A stretch of DNA of 64,000 bases from Clostridium neonatale. GTDB lineage: Bacteria > Bacillota > Clostridia > Clostridiales > Clostridiaceae. Shown here piece after piece: positions 55,295 to 63,804 of this stretch. Within the stretch, counting starts at the first letter, position 1, and each line of letters opens with the position of its first letter. The stretch spans positions 724,498-788,497 of the forward strand of contig NZ_LN890328.1 of the NCBI RefSeq assembly GCF_001458595.1, read 5' to 3'. A program made the translations under genes and the position numbers. The notes beneath the pieces were generated by a model that was not told where the DNA came from, ran no database searches, and saw only the letters and a list, made by a program, of their open reading frames with translations.

Positions 55295-55295
55295 A
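53826..55295 (+). CDS. IS1182-family transposase
   Basis: The 489-aa protein has the N-terminal DUF772 domain (LVPKNHLVRKIDAAIDLSFI, then MRQTLKEIEVNFAYRWYLG) and a DDE domain: FIDGTHIKANAN, VVDSGYKIPAIAK and QTIERVFADAKEKHGMRY. A four-Cys motif lies near residue 330-365 (CYICPNNQ, CANCPFLNQC). All catalytic residues are present. The ATG at 53826 has AAGGTGG about 10 bp upstream. The TGA stop uses the last two bases of the IS (TG) plus the A of the flanking repeat. Confidence 0.93.
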   Translation: MMGIKKKADRTQIEMLSLDDLVPKNHLVRKIDAAIDLSFIYDEVKDLYKPYGRESIDPVVLIKIVMIQYLFGIRSMRQTLKEIEVNFAYRWYLGYNMHEQLPHFSTFSKNYSRRFKDSDLFETIFARILCEVNKYGFIDDENIFIDGTHIKANANTHKYRNEVIEESARVYEKSLKEEINKDRELHNKKPLKEKETSEELKKNIKVSTTDPESGLFHKGEHKKVFAYTANTACDKNNYILGFELTPGNVHDSVSFWGIYEKVKKEHSNVNGIVVDSGYKIPAIAKQIIDDGKTPIMPYKRPMTKQGFFKKYDYAYDEYYDCYICPNNQILKYSTTNRDGYKEYKSNKKTCANCPFLNQCTQSKNHVKVICRHVWEEYMEQVEDIRHIKGMKEIYMLRSQTIERVFADAKEKHGMRYTQYRGIKKVKMELNLLFACMNLKKLATWLDRNGLLPTGSDNLLTNLMKNIEKILLIIAKGVNANFIYPLLSTN

Positions 55296-55328
55296 GAACT
55301 TTAATAGTATTAAAGTTCTTTTATATTT
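55295..55328. repeat. 34-bp direct repeat, right copy
   Basis: Identical second copy of the terminator core. It still folds as a hairpin (AGAACTTTAATA/TATTAAAGTTCT) and now lies between the IS and the convergent cotJC gene, where it could terminate either. Confidence 0.88.
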
Positions 55329-55378
55329 TACTTATATTAATTATTTTTTATAATATTTATATGAAATAAAATAGGATG

Positions 55379-55942
55379 TTATTTTTTACAAACATGATCT
55401 TGAACATCCATTAAAGCTTCGCCAAATCTTTGATAATGGACAACCTCACGTTCCCTTAAGAATTTTAACACATCTTTTATATCTTGTTCATCAGTTAAAT
55501 TGATTAAATTTTCATAAGTAGCTCTGGCTTTCTGTTCAGCAGCCATATCTTCATGTAAATCTGCAATTACATCACCTTTAGCTTGAATATAAGTTGCGGT
55601 CCATGGATTGCCGGTAGCATCAGTATAAAATAATGCTTTTCTATGATCTGCATATTGACCGCCAAGGCCAGCTTTTTTAAGTTCTTCTACAGTTGCATTT
55701 TCCATTAGCTGATATACCATAGTTGCTATCATCTCAACATGGGCCATTTCTTCAGTGCCTATATCGGTTAATAATCCTTTGGATTTATTTGTTGGCATTG
55801 TATATCTTTGATCTAAATATCTAAGTGCAGCACCTAATTCACCATCAGGACCACCATATTGAGTAATTAAATACTTTGCCATATTAAGATCTTTACATTT
55901 TAAATTTATTGGATGCTCTAATGTTTTCACGTAATACCACAT
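55379..55942 (-). CDS. cotJC: Spore coat protein CotJC (manganese-catalase family)
   Basis: The 187-aa protein has the di-manganese catalase fold signature: Glu residues in GELGAALRYLDQRY and GTEEMAHVEMIATM, and Glu/His in REREVVHYQRFGEAL. CotJC is a coat component of Bacillus and Clostridium spores. It is the last gene of cotJABC, 3 bp after cotJB, with AAGGAGG inside the end of cotJB. Mother-cell sigma-E control is known in Bacillus and inferred here. Confidence 0.95.
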   Translation of the reverse strand: MWYYVKTLEHPINLKCKDLNMAKYLITQYGGPDGELGAALRYLDQRYTMPTNKSKGLLTDIGTEEMAHVEMIATMVYQLMENATVEELKKAGLGGQYADHRKALFYTDATGNPWTATYIQAKGDVIADLHEDMAAEQKARATYENLINLTDEQDIKDVLKFLREREVVHYQRFGEALMDVQDHVCKK

Positions 55943-55945
55943 AAC

Positions 55946-56212
55946 CTACTTATCCTCCTTATACATATTCTCCCAAGGCCAAGGTGTATTAATCCATTTT
56001 TCCGGATTTTCAATATAGCTTGATCCAAAGTTAGTTAATGGTCCATATTCTTTTTCATATTGACTAATTAACTCTTTTAATTTTGCTGATACTCTGCAAT
56101 AATCTTCCTTGGCATTTGTATTATCAGGGTAATTGTCTAAGAATAAGTTAAGGTCAATAGCACAAAATTGATAAACTTGTATACTATTTAATAAGTCATT
56201 CATTTTACACAT
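55946..56212 (-). CDS. cotJB: Spore coat protein CotJB
   Basis: The 88-aa protein has the CotJB pattern: LLNSIQVYQFCAIDLNLFLD, a tyrosine-containing central helix, and a Trp/Pro-rich end (NPEKWINTPWPWENMYKE). The ATG at 56212 is chosen because GAGAGG lies 8 bp upstream; a GTG at 56221 would be directly next to that site. It lies 17 bp after cotJA. Confidence 0.92.
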   Translation of the reverse strand: MCKMNDLLNSIQVYQFCAIDLNLFLDNYPDNTNAKEDYCRVSAKLKELISQYEKEYGPLTNFGSSYIENPEKWINTPWPWENMYKEDK

Positions 56213-56229
56213 ACATATCACCTCTCAAA

Positions 56230-56397
56230 TTAACATTCACTAAGTTTACTTTTTACATAAGGGTCATAGAGAACTTTAAAAATTGTTCCTTTAGTAAATC
56301 CCTCTTTGCAAGAAAATAAATCTTCATATTTTTGTGGTAATATATATGCACGAGCATATTCATCAAATTTATGCATGCATTCTTCGTGTCTGTACAT
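56230..56397 (-). CDS. cotJA: Spore coat-associated protein CotJA
   Basis: A 55-aa reading frame begins with ATG at 56397, preceded by GAGAGG about 9 bp upstream, and ends with TAA at 56230. It contains ARAYILPQKYEDLF, GFTKGTIF and LYDPY, the pattern of short CotJA proteins, and lies directly before cotJB and cotJC. Together they form the complete cotJABC operon. Confidence 0.88.
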   Translation of the reverse strand: MYRHEECMHKFDEYARAYILPQKYEDLFSCKEGFTKGTIFKVLYDPYVKSKLSEC

Positions 56398-56542
56398 AAA
56401 ATTTTTCCTCTCATATTTGTTGCTTATTCAATAGTTATATTATGCATGAAACTTATTTATGTGAGGGAAAATGACAATATTTTTATAAATTTAAAGTTTA
56501 AATATACTTATTAATATAGAATTTTATAATTTAAAGAAAAAT

Positions 56543-56577
56543 AATATGTCCTAAAACAAAATGTTTTAGGACATATC
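56543..56577 (-). terminator. Terminator of the old-yellow-enzyme gene
   Basis: ATATGTCCTAAAACA and TGTTTTAGGACATAT form a long stem with a small loop. Read on the reverse strand it follows the namA stop by a few bases and ends in a T-rich tail. Confidence 0.82.
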
Positions 56578-56580
56578 TAA

Positions 56581-57624
56581 TTATTTATTTTCAATTATTC
56601 TAGGAAATCCTCTTTTGTATTGGCTAGGAATAAGAATTTCCTTATTTAATTTAATAGAGGCTTCCAATGCCCAATATGGATTTCTAAGCATATCCCTTCC
56701 AATTGCTACAAGATCAGCATCATCATTTCCTATAATTGAATTAGCAAGCTCAGGATCACCTAATTTTCCAACTGCAATAACAGGAACATTTAAAGCTTCT
56801 TTAATTTTTCGAGCTAGCGGAACTTGATATGCAGCATGTGTTCCAGGTTTTCCAGAAGATCCAATTGGACCTTCTCCACCTGAACTTACATGAAATATAT
56901 CAACACCAGCATTTTTATATTCTTTAGAAAATAGAATACTTTCGTTAATTCCATAACCACCATCAACATATTCTTTTGCTGATATACGCATAATTAATGG
57001 CATATCATTAGGCATTTCACTTTTAGATACTTCAACGACCTCTTTACCGAATTTATACAAATCTTGTCCATATTCATCAGTTCTCTTATTAGTTAATGGA
57101 GATTGAAATTCATGTATTAAATATCCATGAGCTCCATGAATTTCAATAGCGTCTACTCCAGCTTTTACAGCACGTCTTACTGATAGACGAAATTTTTCTA
57201 TGATTTTTTTAATTTCATCAGTTGTAAGTTCATGTGGAGTCTTTGATTTATTATCAAAAGGAATTGGAGATGGAGCAACAGGAACTTTAGCATCTTCAGC
57301 TTTACGCCCGGCATGGGCTATCTGTATAGCAACTTTAGCTCCATATTTGTGGCATTCATCTACAATTCTCTTAATGCCAGGTATTTGATCATCTGACCAT
57401 AGTCCTAAATCATAATCGGTAATACGGCCATCAGGTTCTACATCAGTCATTTCAATGATTATTAAACCAGTTCCGCCTATAGCTCGGCTTACATAATGTA
57501 TGTAATGCCAATCAGTAGCAATTCCATCTTTATTTTCTACTGAATATTGACACATAGGTGGCATAACTATTCTGTTTTTTAATTTGAGGCTCTTTAGTTC
57601 ATAAGGTGTAAATAAATCACTCAT
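56581..57624 (-). CDS. namA: NADPH dehydrogenase, old yellow enzyme (YqjM/NamA type)
   Basis: The 347-aa FMN enzyme reduces activated C=C bonds and nitro compounds with NADPH. The barrel begins LFTPYELKSLKLKNRIVMPP; MCQYS contains the Cys typical of YqjM-type enzymes, and the substrate-binding His pair is in EIHGAHGYLIHEF. FMN-phosphate contacts VIAVGKLGDP and LVAIGRDMLRNPYW are intact. The gene follows a nitroreductase on the same strand (83 bp apart), suggesting a shared detoxification role. AAAGGAG precedes the ATG. Confidence 0.92.
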   Translation of the reverse strand: MSDLFTPYELKSLKLKNRIVMPPMCQYSVENKDGIATDWHYIHYVSRAIGGTGLIIIEMTDVEPDGRITDYDLGLWSDDQIPGIKRIVDECHKYGAKVAIQIAHAGRKAEDAKVPVAPSPIPFDNKSKTPHELTTDEIKKIIEKFRLSVRRAVKAGVDAIEIHGAHGYLIHEFQSPLTNKRTDEYGQDLYKFGKEVVEVSKSEMPNDMPLIMRISAKEYVDGGYGINESILFSKEYKNAGVDIFHVSSGGEGPIGSSGKPGTHAAYQVPLARKIKEALNVPVIAVGKLGDPELANSIIGNDDADLVAIGRDMLRNPYWALEASIKLNKEILIPSQYKRGFPRIIENK

Positions 57625-57707
57625 ATTAAATTCTCCTTTCAGAAATTGGCTGATTGGTAAATTCTTTTTTATGAATTATACAATCAACCAACTGTTATAA
57701 ATTAATA

Positions 57708-58448
57708 TTATTTATTAGTAAACCCTTGCCTTTCCATAATAGCTTTAACTTTTGGGTAATAATTCAATTTGTAATATCCAGATGTTTGAGAACTCCAATT
57801 TTTTTCTTTATCATATCTTCCGATATCTTTTAAGTATGAAGCCATTTGATCATCATAAGAATCAATTGAAGATTCAACAATTTTTTTATCGTATTTATCA
57901 ATATGTCTATAACTATTAAAAGGAATTCTTGGTTTTTTGTGCGATTTGTCAGCTGGATAACCAACTACTAATCCAACTACTGGAAAAGTATATTTTGGAA
58001 GTTCTAAAAGCTCAATAACTTTTTCTGGATTCTTTCTAATACCTCCTATTGGAACTACACCAAGTCCAAGTGATTCAGCAGCAATTGTAGCTGCACCTAA
58101 AGCTATTCCAGCATCGACTGATCCAACTTCAGTGCCTTCAACATATTCATGAACTACTTGTTCAACATGATTTTTTTTGGCAGCAAGGTATGTCCTATAG
58201 AAATCAATTAGAAAAACAAGAAAAACTGGGGCTTCTGCAACATGTGGTTGATTTCCAGTAAGCTCTGCTAATTTTTCTCGTTTAGCTTTGTCCTTAACTA
58301 CGATTATAGTTGTTTGCTGACCATTTATTGAGTTTGGCATAGCTTGAGCTGACATTATTATTTCATCAATAATTTCATCTGGTATATCTTTATCTAAGTA
58401 TTGTCTTATTGATCTATGATTTTTAATTATTTCTATTGTATTATTCAT
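57708..58448 (-). CDS. NfsA/FRP-type nitroreductase
   Basis: The 246-aa FMN flavoprotein has the nitroreductase opening (IEIIKNHRSIRQYLDKDIPD), SAQAMPNSINGQQTTIIVV, the FMN loop SLGLGVVPIGGIRKNPE, and the C-terminal extension of the NADPH-dependent NfsA group (PRIPFNSYRHIDKYD). It reduces nitroaromatics, quinones or flavins. It is encoded just upstream of the namA-type gene. AAGGTGA precedes the ATG. Confidence 0.88.
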   Translation of the reverse strand: MNNTIEIIKNHRSIRQYLDKDIPDEIIDEIIMSAQAMPNSINGQQTTIIVVKDKAKREKLAELTGNQPHVAEAPVFLVFLIDFYRTYLAAKKNHVEQVVHEYVEGTEVGSVDAGIALGAATIAAESLGLGVVPIGGIRKNPEKVIELLELPKYTFPVVGLVVGYPADKSHKKPRIPFNSYRHIDKYDKKIVESSIDSYDDQMASYLKDIGRYDKEKNWSSQTSGYYKLNYYPKVKAIMERQGFTNK

Positions 58449-58642
58449 CTATATTTCACCTTCATTTATTTTTATATTATATTGTTATTAGAAATTATAG
58501 TCTTACTAAGAATAAAAATCAATAGATGTATATTAAATTTAATACAATTTAATTTTGTAATATACATTTATGGCTTATAATATATATTATAGAATTAATT
58601 ATATGATATAATTTTTATAAATTATGGAGGTATTTAAAAAGC

Positions 58643-60295
58643 ATGTTAGATTTATTATTCGAGTTTTTAGGTAGAATTACGCTTCTTTTAATATGTATAT
58701 TTTTGTTGACTAGAGTGTATATTTTAAAAAATGTTTTTGCGAAGAAAAGCCATAGCAAAAAAGATAAAATAATAATTTCAATTATTTTTTCATTACTTGC
58801 CATATTTGCAACATATACTGGAATAAAAATTGATGGTTCTTTAATAAACGCTCGAATAATCACAATAGTAGCAGGTGGAGTACTTTTTGGACCAATTGTG
58901 GGAATTACAACAGGAATTATTTCAGGTATTCATAGATATCTAATAGATATGAATGGGATAAGTTCTATTCCATGTTTAATTAGCAGTATTTTAGCAGGTT
59001 TTATATCAGGATATGTATATAAAAAAGCAGATAGAAGTTTACAATGGATTGCAGCAATAGCCACTGGAATGCTATCTGAAACAGTAACTATGATATTAAT
59101 AATTCTTATTAGTAAGCCTCACTCTATAGGATTTAGTATAGTATCAAAGATAGGTATTCCGATGATAATTGGTAATATTAGTGTTGGATTCATTATACAA
59201 ATAATTCAAAGTATTGAAGATGAAAAAGAAAAATTAGCAGCAAGACATGCTAAGTTATCATTAGATATTGCTAATGAAGCTCTTCCTTATTTTAGAAACA
59301 TAAATACTGATTCTCTAAATAAAGTATGTTCAATTATTAAAGAAAATATAGAAGCAGATGCAGTTGCAATAACTGATAAGAAGAATATTTTGGCTTATGT
59401 TGGATTTGGAAAAGAATATTATAAAATAGGACATGAAATAATAACTCAAGTTGCAAAGGATGCAATAGAAAACAATGAAATAATAATAAAAAATCATGGA
59501 TTTCCAAGTAGAACAAGAATATTAAAATCTGCAATCATGCTACCACTTCATGACAAAAAAGATGTTATTGGATGTTTAAAAATATATTATATAAAAGAAA
59601 ATAAAATAACTGAACCATTAATAAATCTTTCAACAGGTCTTGCAGAAATTATTTCAACATTAATGGAAATTGCTAAATTAGAAGATATTAAAAAGATGGC
59701 TGATAAATCAGAATTAAAAGCCCTTCAAACTCAAATAAATCCACATTTTCTATTCAATGCATTAAATGCTATAGCATCATCTATAAGAATAAATCCACAA
59801 AAAGCTAGAGAACTTATTATTAATCTTTCTAGCTATCTAAGATATAATTTAGAATTAAACGATGAATTTATAGATATAAATGATGAATTACAGCAAGTTA
59901 GAAATTATATAGAAATTGAAAAAGCTAGATTTGGAGATAAAATAAATGTAGTATGTGATGTAGATGATGTAAATGTAAAAATCCCAAGTTTAATAATACA
60001 ACCGTTAGTAGAAAATGCTATAGTTCATGGTATTTTAAAGAACAAGGGAAAAGGAACTATAAAAGTAATTGTAAAAAAGCATCAAGAAGATGTTCAAATA
60101 ATAATAATGGATGACGGGATAGGAATAAATGAAGAGATAATACAAAACATGTATAATGATGAGGTTCCAAAGGAAAATATAGGGCTTTATAATGTGAATT
60201 CAAGATTAAAACTTATTTATGGGCAGGGCCTTACAATAACAAGGCTTAATAAAGGAACTAAAATAGAGTTTTTTGTAAGGGAGGTAAAACAATGA
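58643..60295 (+). CDS. LytS/BtsS/YpdA-type sensor histidine kinase
   Basis: The 550-aa kinase has a 5TMR-LYT membrane sensor (about 1-190, with GITTGIISGIHRYLIDMNGI), a GAF-like domain (about 215-345), a His_kinase domain with LQTQINPHFLFNALNAIASS, and HATPase_c (IQPLVENAIVHGI, then DDGIGI). E. coli relatives sense pyruvate (BtsS, YpdA). The stop overlaps the response-regulator start by 4 bp (ATGA), and a YhjX-like transporter follows. GGAGG precedes the ATG. Confidence 0.9.
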   Translation: MLDLLFEFLGRITLLLICIFLLTRVYILKNVFAKKSHSKKDKIIISIIFSLLAIFATYTGIKIDGSLINARIITIVAGGVLFGPIVGITTGIISGIHRYLIDMNGISSIPCLISSILAGFISGYVYKKADRSLQWIAAIATGMLSETVTMILIILISKPHSIGFSIVSKIGIPMIIGNISVGFIIQIIQSIEDEKEKLAARHAKLSLDIANEALPYFRNINTDSLNKVCSIIKENIEADAVAITDKKNILAYVGFGKEYYKIGHEIITQVAKDAIENNEIIIKNHGFPSRTRILKSAIMLPLHDKKDVIGCLKIYYIKENKITEPLINLSTGLAEIISTLMEIAKLEDIKKMADKSELKALQTQINPHFLFNALNAIASSIRINPQKARELIINLSSYLRYNLELNDEFIDINDELQQVRNYIEIEKARFGDKINVVCDVDDVNVKIPSLIIQPLVENAIVHGILKNKGKGTIKVIVKKHQEDVQIIIMDDGIGINEEIIQNMYNDEVPKENIGLYNVNSRLKLIYGQGLTITRLNKGTKIEFFVREVKQ

Positions 60296-61014
60296 AAGGA
60301 ATAATCGTTGAAGATGAGTATTTATCTAGAGAGGAACTTAAATATTTTATTAAGAATTATAGCGGTATAGAAATAGTGGGTGAATTTGATGATGGTTTAG
60401 ACGTACTTAAATTTCTTCAAGAAAATGAAGTAGATGCTATATTTTTAGATATAAATATACCCTCTTTGGATGGAGTATTTCTTGCAAAAAATATAAGTAA
60501 ATTTGCTGTAAAGCCATATATTATTTTTATTACAGCGTATAAAGAACATGCAGCTGAAGCTTTTGAAATAGAAGCCTTTGACTATATACTAAAGCCTTAT
60601 TCTGAAGATAGAATAATATCGATGCTTAGGAAACTTGAAATGAATTACAATCTTGAAAAAAATAAAAATAATGAAAATCATACTTTAGGAAAAATAAATC
60701 TATGGAAGAATGAAAAAATTATAGTTTTAGATATGGATGAGATATATTATTGTACTGCAAAAGATGGTATAACTTCTGTTTATACAAAAGATGAAGAATA
60801 TTTAGTACATTCAAGTATATCTGAATTCTATAATAGTTTACCAAAAGATAAATTTTATAAATGTCATAGATCTTACATAGTAAATATAACTAAGATAAGA
60901 GAAATAATACCTTGGTTTAATAATACATATAATTTAAAACTTAATGGTATAGAAAAAGAAATACCAGTGAGTAGAAGTAAAATAAAAAAATTTAAGCAGC
61001 TTATGAATATATAA
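60292..61014 (+). CDS. LytTR-family response regulator
   Basis: The 240-aa protein has a receiver with phosphoacceptor D53 (IFLDINIPSLDG) and KPY after strand five, and a C-terminal LytTR DNA-binding domain (about 130-238: YYCTAKDGITSVYT, then FYKCHRSYIVNITKI). It pairs with the LytS-type kinase. A transporter gene lies 153 bp downstream on the same strand and is its likely target. AAGGGAGG lies upstream inside the kinase gene. Confidence 0.92.
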   Translation: MKGIIVEDEYLSREELKYFIKNYSGIEIVGEFDDGLDVLKFLQENEVDAIFLDINIPSLDGVFLAKNISKFAVKPYIIFITAYKEHAAEAFEIEAFDYILKPYSEDRIISMLRKLEMNYNLEKNKNNENHTLGKINLWKNEKIIVLDMDEIYYCTAKDGITSVYTKDEEYLVHSSISEFYNSLPKDKFYKCHRSYIVNITKIREIIPWFNNTYNLKLNGIEKEIPVSRSKIKKFKQLMNI

Positions 61015-61167
61015 GTGTATTTTAAATACACATTTAAGCATTTCAATCATTTATTAATAGAATTGTCTATATTAGATGTATAATTAGCTAAACAATAAAG
61101 GTAATGTTTATTGAGATTATTTAAATACAGAAGATTTTATTATATATAATGAAGGGAGTGCAATAAA

Positions 61168-62385
61168 ATGAAGAAGAAATTAGATAGTCGTTTGTTAATT
61201 ATAATAGGTACTGTTATTGCACAGATAGGACTAGGAACAATATATACTTGGAGTTTATTTAATCAGCCGATTGCTGATGAATTTGGCTGGGATTTTAATA
61301 AGATATCAGTAACTTTTTCAATAACAAGTATTTCATTAGCATTTTCCACACTATTTGCGGGTAAAATTCAAGAAAAGATAGGAATTAAAAAACTTACAAT
61401 AGTATCAGGAATTGTTTTAGGGATTAGCTTGCTTTTAGCATCAAAAATCAATTCAGTAGTTATGTTATATGTTACAGCAGGAATTATACTTGGTGCAGCG
61501 GATGGGATTGCATATTTATCCATATTGTCAAATTGCATAAAATGGTTTCCGGAAAAGAAGGGATTAATATCAGGAATTTCAGTTGGTGCATATGGAACAG
61601 GCAGTTTGATTTTTAAATATATTAATGGATATATGATAAATTCAAAAGGGGTATCTTCAGCATTTTTCTATTGGGGGATACTTGCCATGATATTAATAGT
61701 TGTAGGCGGTAAATTTTTAAAAGATGCCCCAGAGATTCAAGAAGAAACAAGTGGTACTTCAGGTGACAAAGAGTTTACGGTTTTAGAAATGTTAAAGACT
61801 AAGGAAGCTTACTTGTTATTCTTAGTATTTATTACAGCGTGTATGAGTGGCCTTTATGTAATAGGAATAGTAAAAGATATAGGCGTTGATTTGGTGGGAT
61901 TAACACCTTTAGTTGCAGCTAATGCAGTAGCTATGGTAGCCATATTTAATACTATGGGCAGAATTGTTTTGGGTTCATTATCAGATAAAATAGGACAACT
62001 AAAAGTTGTTATGTATGCATTGGTAATAACAGCAGTATCAGTAATAGTTTTAAGTTTTGTACAGTTGAATTTAATAACATTTTTCGTATGTGTTGCAGCT
62101 ATTGCATTTTGTTTTGGCGGATGTATCACAGTATTCCCAGGAATAGTAGGAGATTTCTTTGGGATAAATAATGAGACTAACAATTATGGCATCATATATC
62201 AAGGCTTTGGAGTTGGATCATTATTAGGAACATTTATTGCTACATCAACAGGTGGATTTAAACCAACATTTATAGCAATTGCAATACTATGTCTAGTTTC
62301 AATAATAATAATAGCTACAATAAATGCTCCACATAAGCACTTAGCAAAAAGTGCATTTAACAATAGGATAATATTAGAAAAATAA
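61168..62385 (+). CDS. YhjX-type MFS transporter (OFA family)
   Basis: The 405-aa protein has 12 membrane segments and OFA-family features: LIIIGTVIAQIGLGTIYTWS, LSILSNCIKWFPEKKGLISG, TACMSGLYVIGIVKDI and FGGCITVFPGIVGDFFG. These closely resemble E. coli YhjX, a pyruvate-linked transporter controlled by the YpdAB LytS/LytTR pair. Here transporter and two-component genes are adjacent. GAAGGGAG precedes the ATG. In the 153-bp gap AGCATTTCAA (61037-61046) resembles one half of the YpdB site; a second half is not clear. Confidence 0.87.
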   Translation: MKKKLDSRLLIIIGTVIAQIGLGTIYTWSLFNQPIADEFGWDFNKISVTFSITSISLAFSTLFAGKIQEKIGIKKLTIVSGIVLGISLLLASKINSVVMLYVTAGIILGAADGIAYLSILSNCIKWFPEKKGLISGISVGAYGTGSLIFKYINGYMINSKGVSSAFFYWGILAMILIVVGGKFLKDAPEIQEETSGTSGDKEFTVLEMLKTKEAYLLFLVFITACMSGLYVIGIVKDIGVDLVGLTPLVAANAVAMVAIFNTMGRIVLGSLSDKIGQLKVVMYALVITAVSVIVLSFVQLNLITFFVCVAAIAFCFGGCITVFPGIVGDFFGINNETNNYGIIYQGFGVGSLLGTFIATSTGGFKPTFIAIAILCLVSIIIIATINAPHKHLAKSAFNNRIILEK

Positions 62386-62490
62386 TTGTGGCTATTGTTC
62401 ATGAAATAAATATATTGTGTAGAATAAGAGTTTAGTGTAAAATAACCGAAATTCAATATATGATAGGCTCGATTGTAGGGAAATTTCAGC

Positions 62491-62535
62491 TAAAACCTGC
62501 TAAGAAAAATCAAGTTTTTTTTAGCAGGTTTTTTA
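62491..62535 (+). terminator. Terminator after the YhjX-type gene
   Basis: AAAACCTGCTAA and TTAGCAGGTTTT form a 12-bp stem with a T-rich loop and TTTTTT tail. Confidence 0.85.
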
Positions 62536-62556
62536 TATATTTTTTGCATGACAAAT

Positions 62557-62583
62557 AAATTAAACAGAAATTCTGTTTAATTT
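62557..62583. repeat. Perfect palindrome beside the IS110-family transposase
   Basis: AAATTAAACAGAA and TTCTGTTTAATTT are exact inverted repeats separated by one base. A second inverted repeat (TTTAGATA/TATCTAAA) follows at 62582-62603, reaching the transposase stop. It may belong to the element's end or to its target site. Confidence 0.5.
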
Positions 62584-62604
62584 AGATATAGATACTATCT
62601 AAAT

Positions 62605-63804
62605 TTAAGTATTATAGACTTCTTTTACTCTAGCGTAGTATATTCTTAGAAACTTATTTAATGCAGCAATTTTAGCAACTTTTTTAGGTTTTCCTTCTGC
62701 TTCTTTTTTTAACATATATAAAAATATAGGATCATCCTTTGGTTTGGCACTTTTGATACATTTCATAATTTCATATCCAGTTTTTCGTAATAATGCAGAA
62801 CCTCTTTTAGAAATACGACGTTTGTTTGCAACAAACTGTCCCGACTCAAAAGGAGGTGAATCAATACCCGTATAAGCTATCAAAGCCTTTTTATTATAAA
62901 AGCGTTTTAAATCACCGATTTCAGCAATTAAGCGTGGAGCCAATGTATCTCCAACTCCAGGCATATTTCTAACAACATTGTATTCCTTTAAACTACTTGC
63001 TAATTCTTGCATTTGTGATAATATCATAGATAGAGTTCTATCTATTTCGCTAAGAACTCGAACAGCTTCTAATACTAACATTTTGGTTGATGGGGTACTA
63101 GAAGATAGTGTAGGGATGCCTTCTTGTGCTAAAGCATATATCTGTTTTGCTTTTGTTTCACTTTGATGGTATCCTTTATTTTTTGCCCATTTAAAATAAC
63201 TATTTATAAATTGCTTTTCATTTTTCTTGGTAATATTATCGTAATGCCAGTATTCTTTAACAAAATCATTTAATTTATCTTTCTCTGGCTTATCGGATCT
63301 ATTTTTTAATAGATTTTTAATTCCTGGCATTGTTCTATCTAATAGATTACTTAGTACAAGTTTGCTCTCTATTCTCATAGCTATATAATGAGAATATTGC
63401 CTACCTAATAATTTTAATTCAGAATACACCTCATCTGTTGCTTCATAGTCAGTTAATTTAAACCAATTATCAATTCCATAATTAGCTATTTTGATAGAAT
63501 CTAATTTATCAGTTTTACCTTTCCTTAATCCTATAGCAGAATATTTTTTCATAATTAATGGATTTATTACGGCTACAAATATACCATGATTTTTAAGATA
63601 AGTAAGTAGTGGCAAATGGTATGCACCGGTCGCTTCCATAACAACTCTAGTTTCTTCATTTAATTCAGAAATAGATTCAACTAATGCTTTTAAATCAGCT
63701 TCAGTATGATTTATTTCATGTGGTTCACTAATAACCTCACCATATTCTTTCAATATACATACTGTACTTTTTCCTTTTGAAACATCAATTCCAACACTAA
63801 TCAT
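62605..63804 (-). CDS. IS110-family transposase (DEDD)
   Basis: The 399-aa protein has the RuvC-like DEDD_Tnp_IS110 domain with D7 (GIDVSKGKS), E57 (MEATGAYH), D99 and D102 (KTDKLDS), and the C-terminal Tnp_20 domain (MPGVGDTLAPRLIAEIGDLK, then NKRRISKRGSALLRKTGYE with the conserved Ser). Both halves are intact, so it is probably active. IS110-family enzymes use a DEDD/serine mechanism and are guided by an RNA from the element's non-coding end. AGGAGG precedes the ATG. Confidence 0.93.
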   Translation of the reverse strand: MISVGIDVSKGKSTVCILKEYGEVISEPHEINHTEADLKALVESISELNEETRVVMEATGAYHLPLLTYLKNHGIFVAVINPLIMKKYSAIGLRKGKTDKLDSIKIANYGIDNWFKLTDYEATDEVYSELKLLGRQYSHYIAMRIESKLVLSNLLDRTMPGIKNLLKNRSDKPEKDKLNDFVKEYWHYDNITKKNEKQFINSYFKWAKNKGYHQSETKAKQIYALAQEGIPTLSSSTPSTKMLVLEAVRVLSEIDRTLSMILSQMQELASSLKEYNVVRNMPGVGDTLAPRLIAEIGDLKRFYNKKALIAYTGIDSPPFESGQFVANKRRISKRGSALLRKTGYEIMKCIKSAKPKDDPIFLYMLKKEAEGKPKKVAKIAALNKFLRIYYARVKEVYNT

